A stretch of DNA of 64,000 nucleotides from an uncultured Clostridia bacterium (GCA_948467395.1 CAOKDX010000010.1:33664-97663), one strand, 5' to 3'; shown: positions 37,403 to 46,095, numbered from the stretch's first letter. Numbers and translations: made by a program. The notes: a model not told the origin generated them from the sequence alone.

Positions 37403-39313
37403 ATGGAGTTTCCGGATTCTTATTTTGAAGATGAGGTAAGGGAAGGCTTTTATATATCCAGCCTAATGAAGCGGGCATGGGCAGCCCAGATGGAGGTGCT
37501 GGAGCAGGTACAGACGATCTGTGAGCGGCATGACATCCGGTATTTCGCTGAATGGGGGACATTGCTGGGAGCCATTCGGCACGGCGGCAGGATTCCCTGG
37601 GATGATGATATCGATCTCTGTATGCTGAGGGAGGACTACAGCCGGTTCCGGGAGGCGGCAGAGAGGGAGCTCACGGACGGATGCTGGTTTATGGATTACC
37701 GGTGGTCGGATGATTTTGACCACACCATTGGCAGGATTATTAACTCCAGAGTGCTTGTTGTGGAGGGGGAGGCACTGGAGAAGTATCACGGCTTTCCCTA
37801 TGTGGCAGGGCTGGACATTTTCTGTCTGGACGAGCTTCCTTCTGATTCCAGAGAGGAAGAGGATTATTTTGAACTGGTTCGGTTTCTATATACGCTGATC
37901 AATGAGATCAGGATGGATAAGGAAGGAGTGCTGCCGGTAGCTCCGGCCGAACTGGAACGCCATATCCGGCGGGCGGAGCAGCTCTGCCATGTGTCCTTTG
38001 ACCGAAGCAGACCGGTGAAACAGCAGCTGTATGAGATTCTGGAAAGAGATGTGGAACCAAGATATGCCGGAACCGGGGCGGGAGAAATCACAAGTATTCC
38101 CTGGTGGAGAAGGAACCGCGCCTACCGTCTGCCGAAAGCTTGCTATACCAGCGGCGTTAAGGTGCCTTTTGAAAATACGGAGATCATAGTGCCGGCCGGA
38201 TATGAGGAGCTGCTCCGGAGGAAATATGGAGCGGGATGGATGATTCCGGTCCGGGGAGGGAGCGCTCATGAATATCCTTCCTATAAGGAGCAGCAGAAGT
38301 TTCTTGAGGAGGAGGATGCGGGCAGTCTCTTTGCGTTCCGGTTCTCTCAAAAGGAGATGGAGGAGACGGAAGGATCCCGCCAGAGGAAAGAGACTCTGCT
38401 GGATAAGGTTACCGGTTTCCTGCCTCTCTTTCATGAGGCACATGGCGAGATCTGCAGCTCTGTGCAGAACGGTGCATCGGAACAGGCTCTGGCCCTTCTG
38501 GGAGAATGCCAGAATGCGGCCATTGAACTGGGCACTATTATCGAGGAAGAGAGAGGAGAGGGTACGGCGTCCGTCGGTGTACTGGAGCAGTATTGCGAGA
38601 CGATGTTCCGGCTGCATCGGATGCTCCAGGAACCTTCCCCGCGGGAAATGGATGGGATGACAGCACGGTTTTCTGCGGAACTGTCGGCAATGGAAGAGCT
38701 TCTGTCTGCCACGGCGGCAGAGGAGTTAAAGGATAAGAAGGAAGTGGTTTTCATTCCATATAAAACTTCTTTCTGGGGCGCTATGGAGAGTGTTTGGCAG
38801 GCAGCAGTGCAGGACAGCGAATATTCGGTAGTTGTCATGCCGGCGCCGTACTTTTATAAAGATGCCAGTGGAAGGGCAAAGACGGAGGAGCCCCACTATG
38901 AGACCGGATATCCGCAGGGTGTGGATCTCACCTCTTATGAGGAGTATAATTTTGAGAGCCGCCATCCGGACAGGATCGTCATCCAGTACCCCTACGATGA
39001 ATACCACTATGGACTGACAATACACCCGTTTTTTTATGCTAAGAACCTGAAAAAGTACACAGAACAGCTTGTGTATATTCCCCCCTTCGTCATGGATGAG
39101 GCAGGTCCGGAGGACGATCGTGCCCGGGAGATGCTGAAGGCATTTTGTAATACGCCGGGCCTTGTCTATGCAGACAATGTCATTGTACAATCCGGGCAGA
39201 TGCGGCAGACTTATATTGAACTGCTGACTGAATTCGCAGGGGAGGAAACCAGGGAGATTTGGGAGAAAAAGATACTGGGGCTGGGTTCTCCGCTGTATGA
39301 TGCGGAGAGGTAG
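37403..39313 (+). CDS. LicD-family transferase, shorter paralog
   Basis: 636-aa paralog of the preceding gene with the same order of domains and the same metal motif WDDDID at 66-71. It stops after the first half of the phosphotransferase-like region (its end, ILGLGSPLYDAER, aligns with about residue 617 of the neighbour), so it lacks the last 140-150 residues that form the second Rossmann half. The end is clean with a normal stop codon and no trace of the missing part downstream. It may be catalytic only in the LicD domain. Confidence 0.8.
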   Translation: MEFPDSYFEDEVREGFYISSLMKRAWAAQMEVLEQVQTICERHDIRYFAEWGTLLGAIRHGGRIPWDDDIDLCMLREDYSRFREAAERELTDGCWFMDYRWSDDFDHTIGRIINSRVLVVEGEALEKYHGFPYVAGLDIFCLDELPSDSREEEDYFELVRFLYTLINEIRMDKEGVLPVAPAELERHIRRAEQLCHVSFDRSRPVKQQLYEILERDVEPRYAGTGAGEITSIPWWRRNRAYRLPKACYTSGVKVPFENTEIIVPAGYEELLRRKYGAGWMIPVRGGSAHEYPSYKEQQKFLEEEDAGSLFAFRFSQKEMEETEGSRQRKETLLDKVTGFLPLFHEAHGEICSSVQNGASEQALALLGECQNAAIELGTIIEEERGEGTASVGVLEQYCETMFRLHRMLQEPSPREMDGMTARFSAELSAMEELLSATAAEELKDKKEVVFIPYKTSFWGAMESVWQAAVQDSEYSVVVMPAPYFYKDASGRAKTEEPHYETGYPQGVDLTSYEEYNFESRHPDRIVIQYPYDEYHYGLTIHPFFYAKNLKKYTEQLVYIPPFVMDEAGPEDDRAREMLKAFCNTPGLVYADNVIVQSGQMRQTYIELLTEFAGEETREIWEKKILGLGSPLYDAER

Positions 39314-39345
39314 AGAAGATTGTATTTGTAGAATGGAGGATTATT

Positions 39346-40497
39346 ATGGGCAGGGAATGCTTATCTGAGATCAAACGGAACATACTGTTGAATCCGGGTC
39401 CGTCAACCACGACAGACACTGTGAAAATGGCGCAGATCGTGCCGGATATATGTCCGCGGGAAAAGGAATTTACGCAGCTCATGAGAAAGCTCCGGCGTGA
39501 TCTGCTGCGGATCGTCCATGCCGACCCGCAGAAATATACGTCGGTTTTGTTCTGTGGGTCCGGTACTATCAATATTGATGTCTGCCTGAACTCGCTGCTT
39601 CCCCAGGACGGGCGGATTCTGGTGGTCAATAATGGCGCGTACAGCGCCCGGGCAGTGGAGATCTGTGAGTATTACGGACTGCCTTATATCGATTTGAAAT
39701 TCCCAGAGGATCAGCTTCCGGATCTGGAGAAGGTAGAAGAGGTTCTGGCAGAGAACCCGGATATCGCCCTGGTGCATACTACCCACAACGAGACGGGGAC
39801 AGGAATCCTCAATCCGGTTCGCGAGATCGGGGCGCTGGCTCATCGGTATGATGCCGTCTTCACCGTAGACACTACCTCCACACTGGCAATGCGGCCCATT
39901 GATATGGACCGGGACAATATCGATTTCTGTATGGCGTCCGCCCAGAAGGGGCTTATGGCCATGACCGGGCTGTCGTTTATCATAGGAAACCGTTCCGTTA
40001 TTGAAGCGTCTGCCGGGTATCCCAGGCGGTCCTACTACTGCAATCTGTATCTGCAGTACCAGGTATTTGAAACTACAGGAGAGATGCATTTTACTCCTCC
40101 GGTGCAGACTGTGTATGCCGCCGTACAGGCTCTGAGGGAATACTTTCAGGAGGGTGAGGAGCAGAAATGGGCGCGCCATACCCGGGTATTTGAGGCGCTC
40201 CACAGGGGACTTCGCCGGCTGGGGTTCCGGGACCTGATCCGCCGGGAGTGGCAGGCAGGCCTTGTGGTGTCTGTGGTCTATCCGGATGATGAGCACTGGG
40301 ATTTTGAAGAGATACATGATTACTGTTATCAGAAGGGGTTTACTATCTATCCGGGAAAGGTATCCGGTCAGAATACATTTCGTCTGTGCGCCCTGGGCGC
40401 TATTGACGAAGGGGATATAGAGGACTTTTTCATCGTATTGGAAGAGGCACTGAACCGAACAGGGGTAGCAGTGCCGGTTCGATACGAAGGAAAATAA
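39346..40497 (+). CDS. phnW: 2-aminoethylphosphonate-pyruvate transaminase
   Basis: PLP class V aminotransferase, 383 aa. The cofactor lysine is probably Lys201 in ASAQKGL, with the family start LLNPGPSTTTDTVKMA. In catabolism PhnW removes the amino group of 2-aminoethylphosphonate; here, beside PepM and phosphonopyruvate decarboxylase, it should run from phosphonoacetaldehyde to 2-aminoethylphosphonate. No phosphonatase or phosphonate transporter is nearby, which supports synthesis. Confidence 0.88.
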   Translation: MGRECLSEIKRNILLNPGPSTTTDTVKMAQIVPDICPREKEFTQLMRKLRRDLLRIVHADPQKYTSVLFCGSGTINIDVCLNSLLPQDGRILVVNNGAYSARAVEICEYYGLPYIDLKFPEDQLPDLEKVEEVLAENPDIALVHTTHNETGTGILNPVREIGALAHRYDAVFTVDTTSTLAMRPIDMDRDNIDFCMASAQKGLMAMTGLSFIIGNRSVIEASAGYPRRSYYCNLYLQYQVFETTGEMHFTPPVQTVYAAVQALREYFQEGEEQKWARHTRVFEALHRGLRRLGFRDLIRREWQAGLVVSVVYPDDEHWDFEEIHDYCYQKGFTIYPGKVSGQNTFRLCALGAIDEGDIEDFFIVLEEALNRTGVAVPVRYEGK

Positions 40498-40523
40498 TAA
40501 TGGCAAAAGGCAGGGAGAAAAGA

Positions 40524-41237
40524 ATGGAAATAGCAATTCTGATGGCAGCGGGCATGGGGACAAGGATGCGGCCCGTCACAGAAAAGATTCCGAAGCCGCT
40601 TGTGTCGGTGAACGGGGTTCCGATGATTGAGACCGTGATCCGGGCTCTGCAGCGGAGGGCGGTACAGCAGATCTATATTGTAGTGGGTTATCTGGGAGAT
40701 CAGTTCGCCTATCTGGAGGAGAAATACAGTAATATAACTGTAATTGAAAATAAAGAGTACGAGACAGCCAATAATATTTCTTCCCTTTATGCCGTGGGGG
40801 ATGTGCTGGGAAGTGCGGATTGTTTCATCTGTGAGGCGGATCTGGTAATATCCGATGCGGGCCTGCTGGAGGAAGTCCCTGAAACTTCCTGCTATTATGG
40901 CAGAATGGTCCAGGGATATTCCGACGACTGGGTGTTTGATCTGGACGGGACGTGGATTTCCCGTGTTGGGAAAGGCGGCACCGATGCTTATAATATGGTA
41001 GGGATATCCTACTTCAGGAGGGACGATGCTGTGCGGCTGCGCCATATGATCCGGCGGGCTTATGAAGAGGAGGGCCGTTCCGGATTGTTTTGGGACGAGG
41101 TGGTAAATGAGAACCTTGACAAACTGAAGCTTATCGTATATCCTGTATCACAGGATCAGATTGTAGAAATTGATACGGTGGAGGAATTATGCGGGCTGGA
41201 TCCCAGCTATCAATGCCATAAGGAGGAGCGGAAATGA
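40524..41237 (+). CDS. pntC: CTP:2-aminoethylphosphonate cytidylyltransferase (PntC/LicC-like)
   Basis: Nucleotidyltransferase of 237 aa with the sugar-nucleotide signature LMAAGMGTRMRPVTEKIPKP and acidic metal-binding stretches CEADLVI and VEIDTVEEL. LicC makes CDP-choline; PntC makes CMP-2-aminoethylphosphonate. The neighbouring AEP genes favour the PntC role. The ATG at 40524 follows AGGGAG; the in-frame ATG at 40500 would add eight odd residues. It overlaps the decarboxylase gene by 4 bp. Confidence 0.82.
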   Translation: MEIAILMAAGMGTRMRPVTEKIPKPLVSVNGVPMIETVIRALQRRAVQQIYIVVGYLGDQFAYLEEKYSNITVIENKEYETANNISSLYAVGDVLGSADCFICEADLVISDAGLLEEVPETSCYYGRMVQGYSDDWVFDLDGTWISRVGKGGTDAYNMVGISYFRRDDAVRLRHMIRRAYEEEGRSGLFWDEVVNENLDKLKLIVYPVSQDQIVEIDTVEELCGLDPSYQCHKEERK

Positions 41238-42352
41238 GAGCGGAGACTTTTCTTGATGTGATGGGTGCTGAATTTTATACCGGTGTTCCCGATTCGCAGC
41301 TAAAGGCTCTCTGTGACTGCCTGATGGACCGGTACGGGACGGATGGAGAGCATCACATCATAGGTGCCAATGAGGGGAACTGTGCCGCACTGGCCGCCGG
41401 TTATCATCTGGCTACCGGCCGGGTTCCGGTGGTCTATCTGCAGAACTCCGGGGAGGGGAATATTATCAATCCGGCGGCGTCCCTTCTGAGTGACCAGGTG
41501 TATGCCATTCCAGTCATTTTTGTTGTGGGATGGCGCGGTGAGCCGGGAGTGGGGGATGAGCCGCAGCATTTCTATCAGGGGAAGGTAACGCTGAAGCTGC
41601 TGGAGGACATGGATATTTCCTCCTATGTTCTGGAACCGGATGTGACAGAGACGGAGCTTCGTGCCGCGATGGATGATTTCAGAAAACGCCTGGAGTGTGG
41701 GAAGAGTGTGGCATTTGTAGTGAGAAAGGGAGCACTGGCCTATGACAAGGGAACGGCATATAGTAATCCCTTTACCCTCCGCCGCGAAGAGATTATTGAG
41801 CACATATTGAGGGTCAGCGGCGGGGATGTGGTGGTAGCCACCACCGGGAAGACCGGCAGGGAATTATTTGAGATCCGGGAGCGGAATGGACAAGGTCATA
41901 AGACAGACTTTCTCACCGTGGGATCCATGGGACACAGCTCCTCCATTGCCCTCGGGATTGCGATAAATACGCCGGAGAGGAAGGTGTGGTGCATCGATGG
42001 GGATGGAGCCGTCCTGATGCATATGGGAGCCTTGGCCGTTCTGGGAAACCGCCGGCCATCCAATCTGATTCACATTGTCATTAATAACGGTGCCCATGAA
42101 AGCGTCGGCGGGATGCCTACGGTGGCGGGAGAGACAGATCTTGCCGGTGTAGCGGCGGCCTGCGGATATCCCTGCTCCGTCAGAGTGGAATCCTTCCGTG
42201 ATCTTGACCGGGAACTGGAAGCGGCGGCAGGGCGCGGCGCACTGACTTTTATCGAGGTAAGGGCAGCCATCGGAGCCAGGGATGATTTGGGAAGGCCGAC
42301 ATCGACGCCGGTGGAGAACAAAAGTAATTTCATGAAATATCTGCACCCATGA
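41234..42352 (+). CDS. ppd: Phosphonopyruvate decarboxylase
   Basis: ThDP-dependent enzyme, 372 aa, that decarboxylates phosphonopyruvate to phosphonoacetaldehyde and so pulls the unfavourable PEP mutase step forward. The N-terminal half has FYTGVPDSQL and GANEGNCAALAAG (Glu for cofactor activation). The cofactor motif is GDGAVLMHMG followed by NN in HIVINNGAHES. The start overlaps pntC (ATGA). Confidence 0.92.
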   Translation: MRAETFLDVMGAEFYTGVPDSQLKALCDCLMDRYGTDGEHHIIGANEGNCAALAAGYHLATGRVPVVYLQNSGEGNIINPAASLLSDQVYAIPVIFVVGWRGEPGVGDEPQHFYQGKVTLKLLEDMDISSYVLEPDVTETELRAAMDDFRKRLECGKSVAFVVRKGALAYDKGTAYSNPFTLRREEIIEHILRVSGGDVVVATTGKTGRELFEIRERNGQGHKTDFLTVGSMGHSSSIALGIAINTPERKVWCIDGDGAVLMHMGALAVLGNRRPSNLIHIVINNGAHESVGGMPTVAGETDLAGVAAACGYPCSVRVESFRDLDRELEAAAGRGALTFIEVRAAIGARDDLGRPTSTPVENKSNFMKYLHP

Positions 42353-42394
42353 GAGGCATTCACCCGAGAAACAGAAAGGAGAACAGGAATTATA

Positions 42395-43690
42395 ATGAAA
42401 ACAGTCTATACCTGTTTTTGTACAGATACGATTCACGAGGGGCATATGAAGATCATTCATTGTGCCAAACAGTATGGAGAGCTGGTGGTGGGTGTCCTGA
42501 GTGATCAGGCCATGATCCGGTACAACCGTTTCCCCACCGTGGACTTTGAACAGCGGTTAAAGATAGTAAGAGAGATACCGGAGGTTGACCGGGTTATCGT
42601 ACAGCATGACATTATGTATGACCAGGTTTTTCAGGAGATCCATCCGGATTATGTGGTGCACGGGGATAACTGGAAATCAGGCCCCACAGAAGCAATCCGC
42701 AATAACGTGCTTCATCTGTTGGAACAGAACGGCGGAGAATTGATCGAACCGGTATATACTTACAACGAGAGTGTAAAGAGAATTGACGATAAATTGAGAG
42801 AGAAGCTGGCGATGCCGGAGTACCGTCGCAAACGGCTGAGACAGATGATGGAGATCCGCTCTCTGGTCAAGGCCATCGAAGTCCACAATGGTCTTACCGG
42901 GCTCATCGCGGAGAAAACTATTGTGGCGAATGAAGGGGAGTTCGACCAGTTTGACGCCATGTGGATCTCTTCGCTGTGTGACTCCACGGCGAAGGGAAAA
43001 CCCGATATAGAACTGGTGGATGCCACATCACGATACCGGACCATTGACGATGTTATGGAGGTTACGACAAAACCGGTTATATTTGATGGAGATACCGGGG
43101 GCATGACGGAACACTTTGTCTATATGGTGAGGACTCTGGAGAGGATGGGAGTTTCTGCCGTCATCATTGAGGACAAAACCGGGTTGAAGAAAAATTCTCT
43201 GTTTGGCACGGAGGTAAGGCAGACGCAGGCCGGAATAGAAGAGTTCAGTGAAAAAATAGCGGCCGCCAAGAAGGTTCAGCTGACAGAGGATTTTATGATC
43301 ATCGCCCGCATTGAGAGCCTGATTCTGGAACAGGGGATGGAAGACGCCCTGACCAGGGCCCACGCCTATGTGGAAGCAGGGGCAGACGGCATTATGATCC
43401 ACAGCAGGAGAGAGGAACCGGATGAGATATTGGAGTTCTGTGACAGATTCCGGAAAGAAAACAAGAATACTCCTATCGTGGTGGTCCCCTCCTCTTTTAA
43501 TGTCATTACAGAGGAGGAATTGAAAAAGCATGGGGTCAATATTGTGATCTATGCCAACCAGCTGATGCGGAGTGCATTTCCTGCCATGGTGCAGACTGCC
43601 AAGGATATACTGACCTATCACCGGGCCAAGGAAGTGGATGACAGACTGATGCCCATCAATCAGATTATCACCCTCATTGATGAATTATAG
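42395..43690 (+). CDS. pepM: PEP phosphomutase with N-terminal cytidylyltransferase-like domain
   Basis: Converts phosphoenolpyruvate to phosphonopyruvate, the entry to nearly all natural C-P bonds. The mutase barrel (about 150-431) holds the diagnostic EDKTGLKKNS at 259-268. Residues 1-135 form a TagD-like cytidylyltransferase domain with the nucleotide-binding HEGH at 14-17. The fusion is known in some phosphonate clusters; what the domain activates here is unclear because a separate PntC is present. It is the last gene before a strong terminator. Confidence 0.92.
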   Translation: MKTVYTCFCTDTIHEGHMKIIHCAKQYGELVVGVLSDQAMIRYNRFPTVDFEQRLKIVREIPEVDRVIVQHDIMYDQVFQEIHPDYVVHGDNWKSGPTEAIRNNVLHLLEQNGGELIEPVYTYNESVKRIDDKLREKLAMPEYRRKRLRQMMEIRSLVKAIEVHNGLTGLIAEKTIVANEGEFDQFDAMWISSLCDSTAKGKPDIELVDATSRYRTIDDVMEVTTKPVIFDGDTGGMTEHFVYMVRTLERMGVSAVIIEDKTGLKKNSLFGTEVRQTQAGIEEFSEKIAAAKKVQLTEDFMIIARIESLILEQGMEDALTRAHAYVEAGADGIMIHSRREEPDEILEFCDRFRKENKNTPIVVVPSSFNVITEEELKKHGVNIVIYANQLMRSAFPAMVQTAKDILTYHRAKEVDDRLMPINQIITLIDEL

Positions 43691-43713
43691 AAGAATTATA
43701 TGAAACAAAAGAA

Positions 43714-43757
43714 GAAGCACGGCAGGGAAGGGGAATTTCGCTGCCGTGCTTCTTTTG
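43714..43757. terminator. Bidirectional terminator after pepM
   Basis: A perfect 12-bp stem (43714-43725 with 43741-43752) is flanked by A-rich bases on one side and TTTT on the other, so it can serve both pepM and the convergent minus-strand gene. Confidence 0.9.
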
Positions 43758-43767
43758 ACAGGGGGGA

Positions 43768-44940
43768 TTATCGGATCTTCTCCCAGATTGCCTGGCCTAC
43801 AGTACCTTCTGAATCTGGCCGGTGCTGGAATCCAGAGTTGGCGAAATTCAGAAATCCCTTCAGGGAAAGAATCTGACTGTCCGCCGTCTCATAATATAAG
43901 GTATTCTCCTTGTATATGGATAGGTTTCGCTCTTCATAGAACCGCCTGAGCTGATCCGCCTCTATGGAGACAGGGAAAACTCTCTCGGAGTATTTCTCCA
44001 CGGAGTATTTCTCCACGGAGTATTTCTCCGTAGTTACAGTTAGATCGGCGTTGTTGGTCTGGCGTATCACTATGCCGTTATCAAATCTTTTGAACAAGGT
44101 GTAGTGTTCGCCATAAACATGTAAGCTGTCTTTTTCCGTATCCAGCTGAAGATTTTTTTCGTGATTAACAGCGGGAAACACCACCTGTCTGCCGTCAAAG
44201 CAGGCGTCCCACACATATTCGGGGTGCTGCCTGAATTCATCCGGTAATGGATAAGCCTTTACATTTTCTCTTCCATCCCATCGTATGATGTCTTTATTTG
44301 ACCTCGGGGAAAGCCAGAAATGACTGCCGTCCCATGCGATCCCGGAATAGGTATAACCATCGGGACCGACTTCGATCCACTGATGTTCTAAGGAGGCCAT
44401 ATCAAAGGTTAAGACATAATTATCAAGACAGGATGCAAGATATAGGGTGTCTTCTATACGGACACCATTGGGACGGAAATAAAGATAATCGCTATCCGGA
44501 TTTCTATCTATCATCTCCTTGTATGGTTCCGTGATATATTCACAGGTATTATTTTTCATATCCAGACAGAGAATGGCGGGATAACCGCCCCCTGCGAAGA
44601 ATACTTTGTCATGACAGACATAGGTCTGATAGAATCCTCCAGATTCCCGGCAGTCCGTTTCCTTTATTGGAAGACCATTCCATTGTTTTTTTATCAGATC
44701 ATAAAGCCATATTTTCTTTGTTTTGTTGGGAGCCAGTATCAGCGTGTGATTCCAAACCGCGATGGAGCCGGATAAATAACTGGACAGGACATCTTCTCCC
44801 GGCACAGCGTCCATCAAATCGACAGAGCCGTCCTGTAGATCGATGGAAAACAAAAGATTAAAATCTTTTGCCAGACAGTAAAGTTTCCCCTCCTGATAAG
44901 TACATCTGCAGACGGGTATTTTGGTTATTTTTTTATTCAT
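43768..44940 (-). CDS. Beta-propeller-like protein of unknown function
   Basis: 390-aa soluble protein, unrecognised by name. It has repeated beta-rich units with aromatic and Asp turn residues (for example EGKLYCLAKDFNLLFSIDL, DTLYLASCLDNYVLTFDM, GSHFWLSPRSNKDIIRWDG), the pattern of a kelch- or WD-type propeller. No signal peptide or membrane helix is seen. A threefold five-residue repeat (EKYSV) lies near residue 310. The start is ATG 44940 with AAGGAT before it; ATG 44961 lacks a site. It is divergent from the GNAT gene and ends at the shared terminator. Confidence 0.75.
   Translation of the reverse strand: MNKKITKIPVCRCTYQEGKLYCLAKDFNLLFSIDLQDGSVDLMDAVPGEDVLSSYLSGSIAVWNHTLILAPNKTKKIWLYDLIKKQWNGLPIKETDCRESGGFYQTYVCHDKVFFAGGGYPAILCLDMKNNTCEYITEPYKEMIDRNPDSDYLYFRPNGVRIEDTLYLASCLDNYVLTFDMASLEHQWIEVGPDGYTYSGIAWDGSHFWLSPRSNKDIIRWDGRENVKAYPLPDEFRQHPEYVWDACFDGRQVVFPAVNHEKNLQLDTEKDSLHVYGEHYTLFKRFDNGIVIRQTNNADLTVTTEKYSVEKYSVEKYSERVFPVSIEADQLRRFYEERNLSIYKENTLYYETADSQILSLKGFLNFANSGFQHRPDSEGTVGQAIWEKIR
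43986..44029 (-). repeat. Three tandem 15-bp repeats inside the propeller-like gene
   Basis: The unit CGGAGTATTTCTCCA (plus strand) occurs three times without gaps; the last copy lacks its final base. It is read on the minus strand as the repeated residues EKYSV. The length is a multiple of three, so copy changes would stay in frame. Confidence 0.95.
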
Positions 44941-44989
44941 ATTTGTATCCTTTTGAATCATTTATATTTTTGAGATATAGCTATATTTA

Positions 44990-45026
44990 ATTCTACTTTT
45001 ATATCGGCGGATTGTCAAGGAAATTA
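44990..45026 (-). promoter_or_regulatory. Promoter(s) for the propeller-like gene
   Basis: On the minus strand TTGACA (plus 45013-45018) and TAGAAT (plus 44990-44995) are spaced by 17 bases, a near-perfect sigma-A promoter. Overlapping it, TAAT (start at 45026) and GCCGATAT (plus 45001-45008) fit a sigma-28 site with 15 bases between TAAT and CCGATAT. Which one is used cannot be told. Confidence 0.6.
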
Positions 45027-45051
45027 AAGATTCGTGGAGTATATCCGATAT
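45025..45051 (+). promoter_or_regulatory. Sigma-28-type promoter for the GNAT gene
   Basis: TAAAG at 45025 and CCGATAT at 45045-45051 have the same 20-base offset as the flagellin promoter, and the bases after the -10 are similar (CCGATATATA). No sigma-A -35 fits the TATAAT at 45051-45056. Confidence 0.75.
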
Positions 45052-45102
45052 ATAATACAGTGTAGTATGTCGATTATAAATTTTCAGGAGGCAAAAGAAA
45101 TA

Positions 45103-46095
45103 ATGATTACGATTCGACGAGCCCGTTATGAAGATATCGCTAATATAATGAGATTTATGGATGAGCACTGGAAACCTGGTAATATACTTGCTAAAAACCA
45201 GGATTTTTTTGAGTGGCAGTTTGTAGATGGGGATAAGCTCAATATGTTCCTTGGTGAGGATGATGAAAGTGGCAAAATATATGGTATAATGGGGGCTATT
45301 GTGTATAACAGAAGTTCGAATCCGGATGTTTCCGGATGTACCTGGCAGGTGATCAAGAGCTGCAATCCAATGCTGGGGCTGGATCTGTCAGAGTATATGT
45401 ACACACAATTAAATGGAAGGTATAACTGTGCGGCGGGGCTTAGCAATAAAGCAGTAAGACTTAATGAATTACTGGGGTATAATATAACAGAGATGGATCA
45501 TTATTATCGTCTGGCAGACAGGGAGGACTATAAGATTGCCAGGGTAGCAGACAAAAACATACTTGTTACAGAAGAGACTGGTTATTCATTGGAATCTATT
45601 TATTCTGTAGAAGAAATGCAACAGATCATTTCAGAAGAAACTTTGGCAGCACAGATTTTAAGTAAGGATTATGCTTATATTGAGAAGCGCTATTTTGGAC
45701 ATCCTATATATCATTATGATTTCTGGAAGATTGTTGATGAAAAGAGAGGTTCCCATTCTGTTCTTATTACAAGGGATGAAATTATGCAGGATAGAAGAGT
45801 ATGTGAGATTATAGACCATTATGGAAGGATGGAGGATCTGGGGAAGATAGCGGGAGCTCTTGACCGACTTATGGAAGAGAGAGAATATGAATTTGTGGAT
45901 GTATATTCTTATGGGATTCCAGTGGAAATATATGAGCAGGGAGGATTCGTCCGATGTGATCAACACAGTGAAAATATTATTCCTAACTATTTCCACCCAT
46001 TTGTACAGGAAAATATTCCATTGAAAATGATAGATTATGGGCTTCCTGGATTGAGGTTGTTCCGGGGGGATGGGGATCAGGACCGGCCCTGCTGA
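45103..46095 (+). CDS. GNAT-fold acyltransferase of surface-glycan type
   Basis: 330-aa protein with an N-terminal GNAT-like domain (ITIRRARYEDIANIMRFMDEHW, then FFEWQF and GKIYGIMG). Such two-part proteins occur in surface polysaccharide and flagellin-glycan loci and are thought to N-acylate amino sugars; the substrate is unknown. Base composition is clearly AT-richer than the core genes. It is the only plus-strand gene here, convergent with the nonulosonate operon (1 bp between the ends), and has its own sigma-28-type promoter, so it is probably made with flagellin. The ATG at 45103 follows AGGAGG. Confidence 0.72.
   Translation: MITIRRARYEDIANIMRFMDEHWKPGNILAKNQDFFEWQFVDGDKLNMFLGEDDESGKIYGIMGAIVYNRSSNPDVSGCTWQVIKSCNPMLGLDLSEYMYTQLNGRYNCAAGLSNKAVRLNELLGYNITEMDHYYRLADREDYKIARVADKNILVTEETGYSLESIYSVEEMQQIISEETLAAQILSKDYAYIEKRYFGHPIYHYDFWKIVDEKRGSHSVLITRDEIMQDRRVCEIIDHYGRMEDLGKIAGALDRLMEEREYEFVDVYSYGIPVEIYEQGGFVRCDQHSENIIPNYFHPFVQENIPLKMIDYGLPGLRLFRGDGDQDRPC

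Noticed and set aside
39403-40563. Open frame of 386 codons antisense to phnW
   Set aside because: It lies fully over a recognised enzyme gene and its protein has no domain character.
39346-43690. Phosphonate degradation locus
   Set aside because: PhnW alone could be catabolic, but PEP mutase and phosphonopyruvate decarboxylase mean synthesis, and no phosphonatase, C-P lyase or phosphonate importer is present.
43986-44029. CRISPR-like array
   Set aside because: Direct repeats of 15 bp have no spacers and lie within a coding frame; no cas genes are present.
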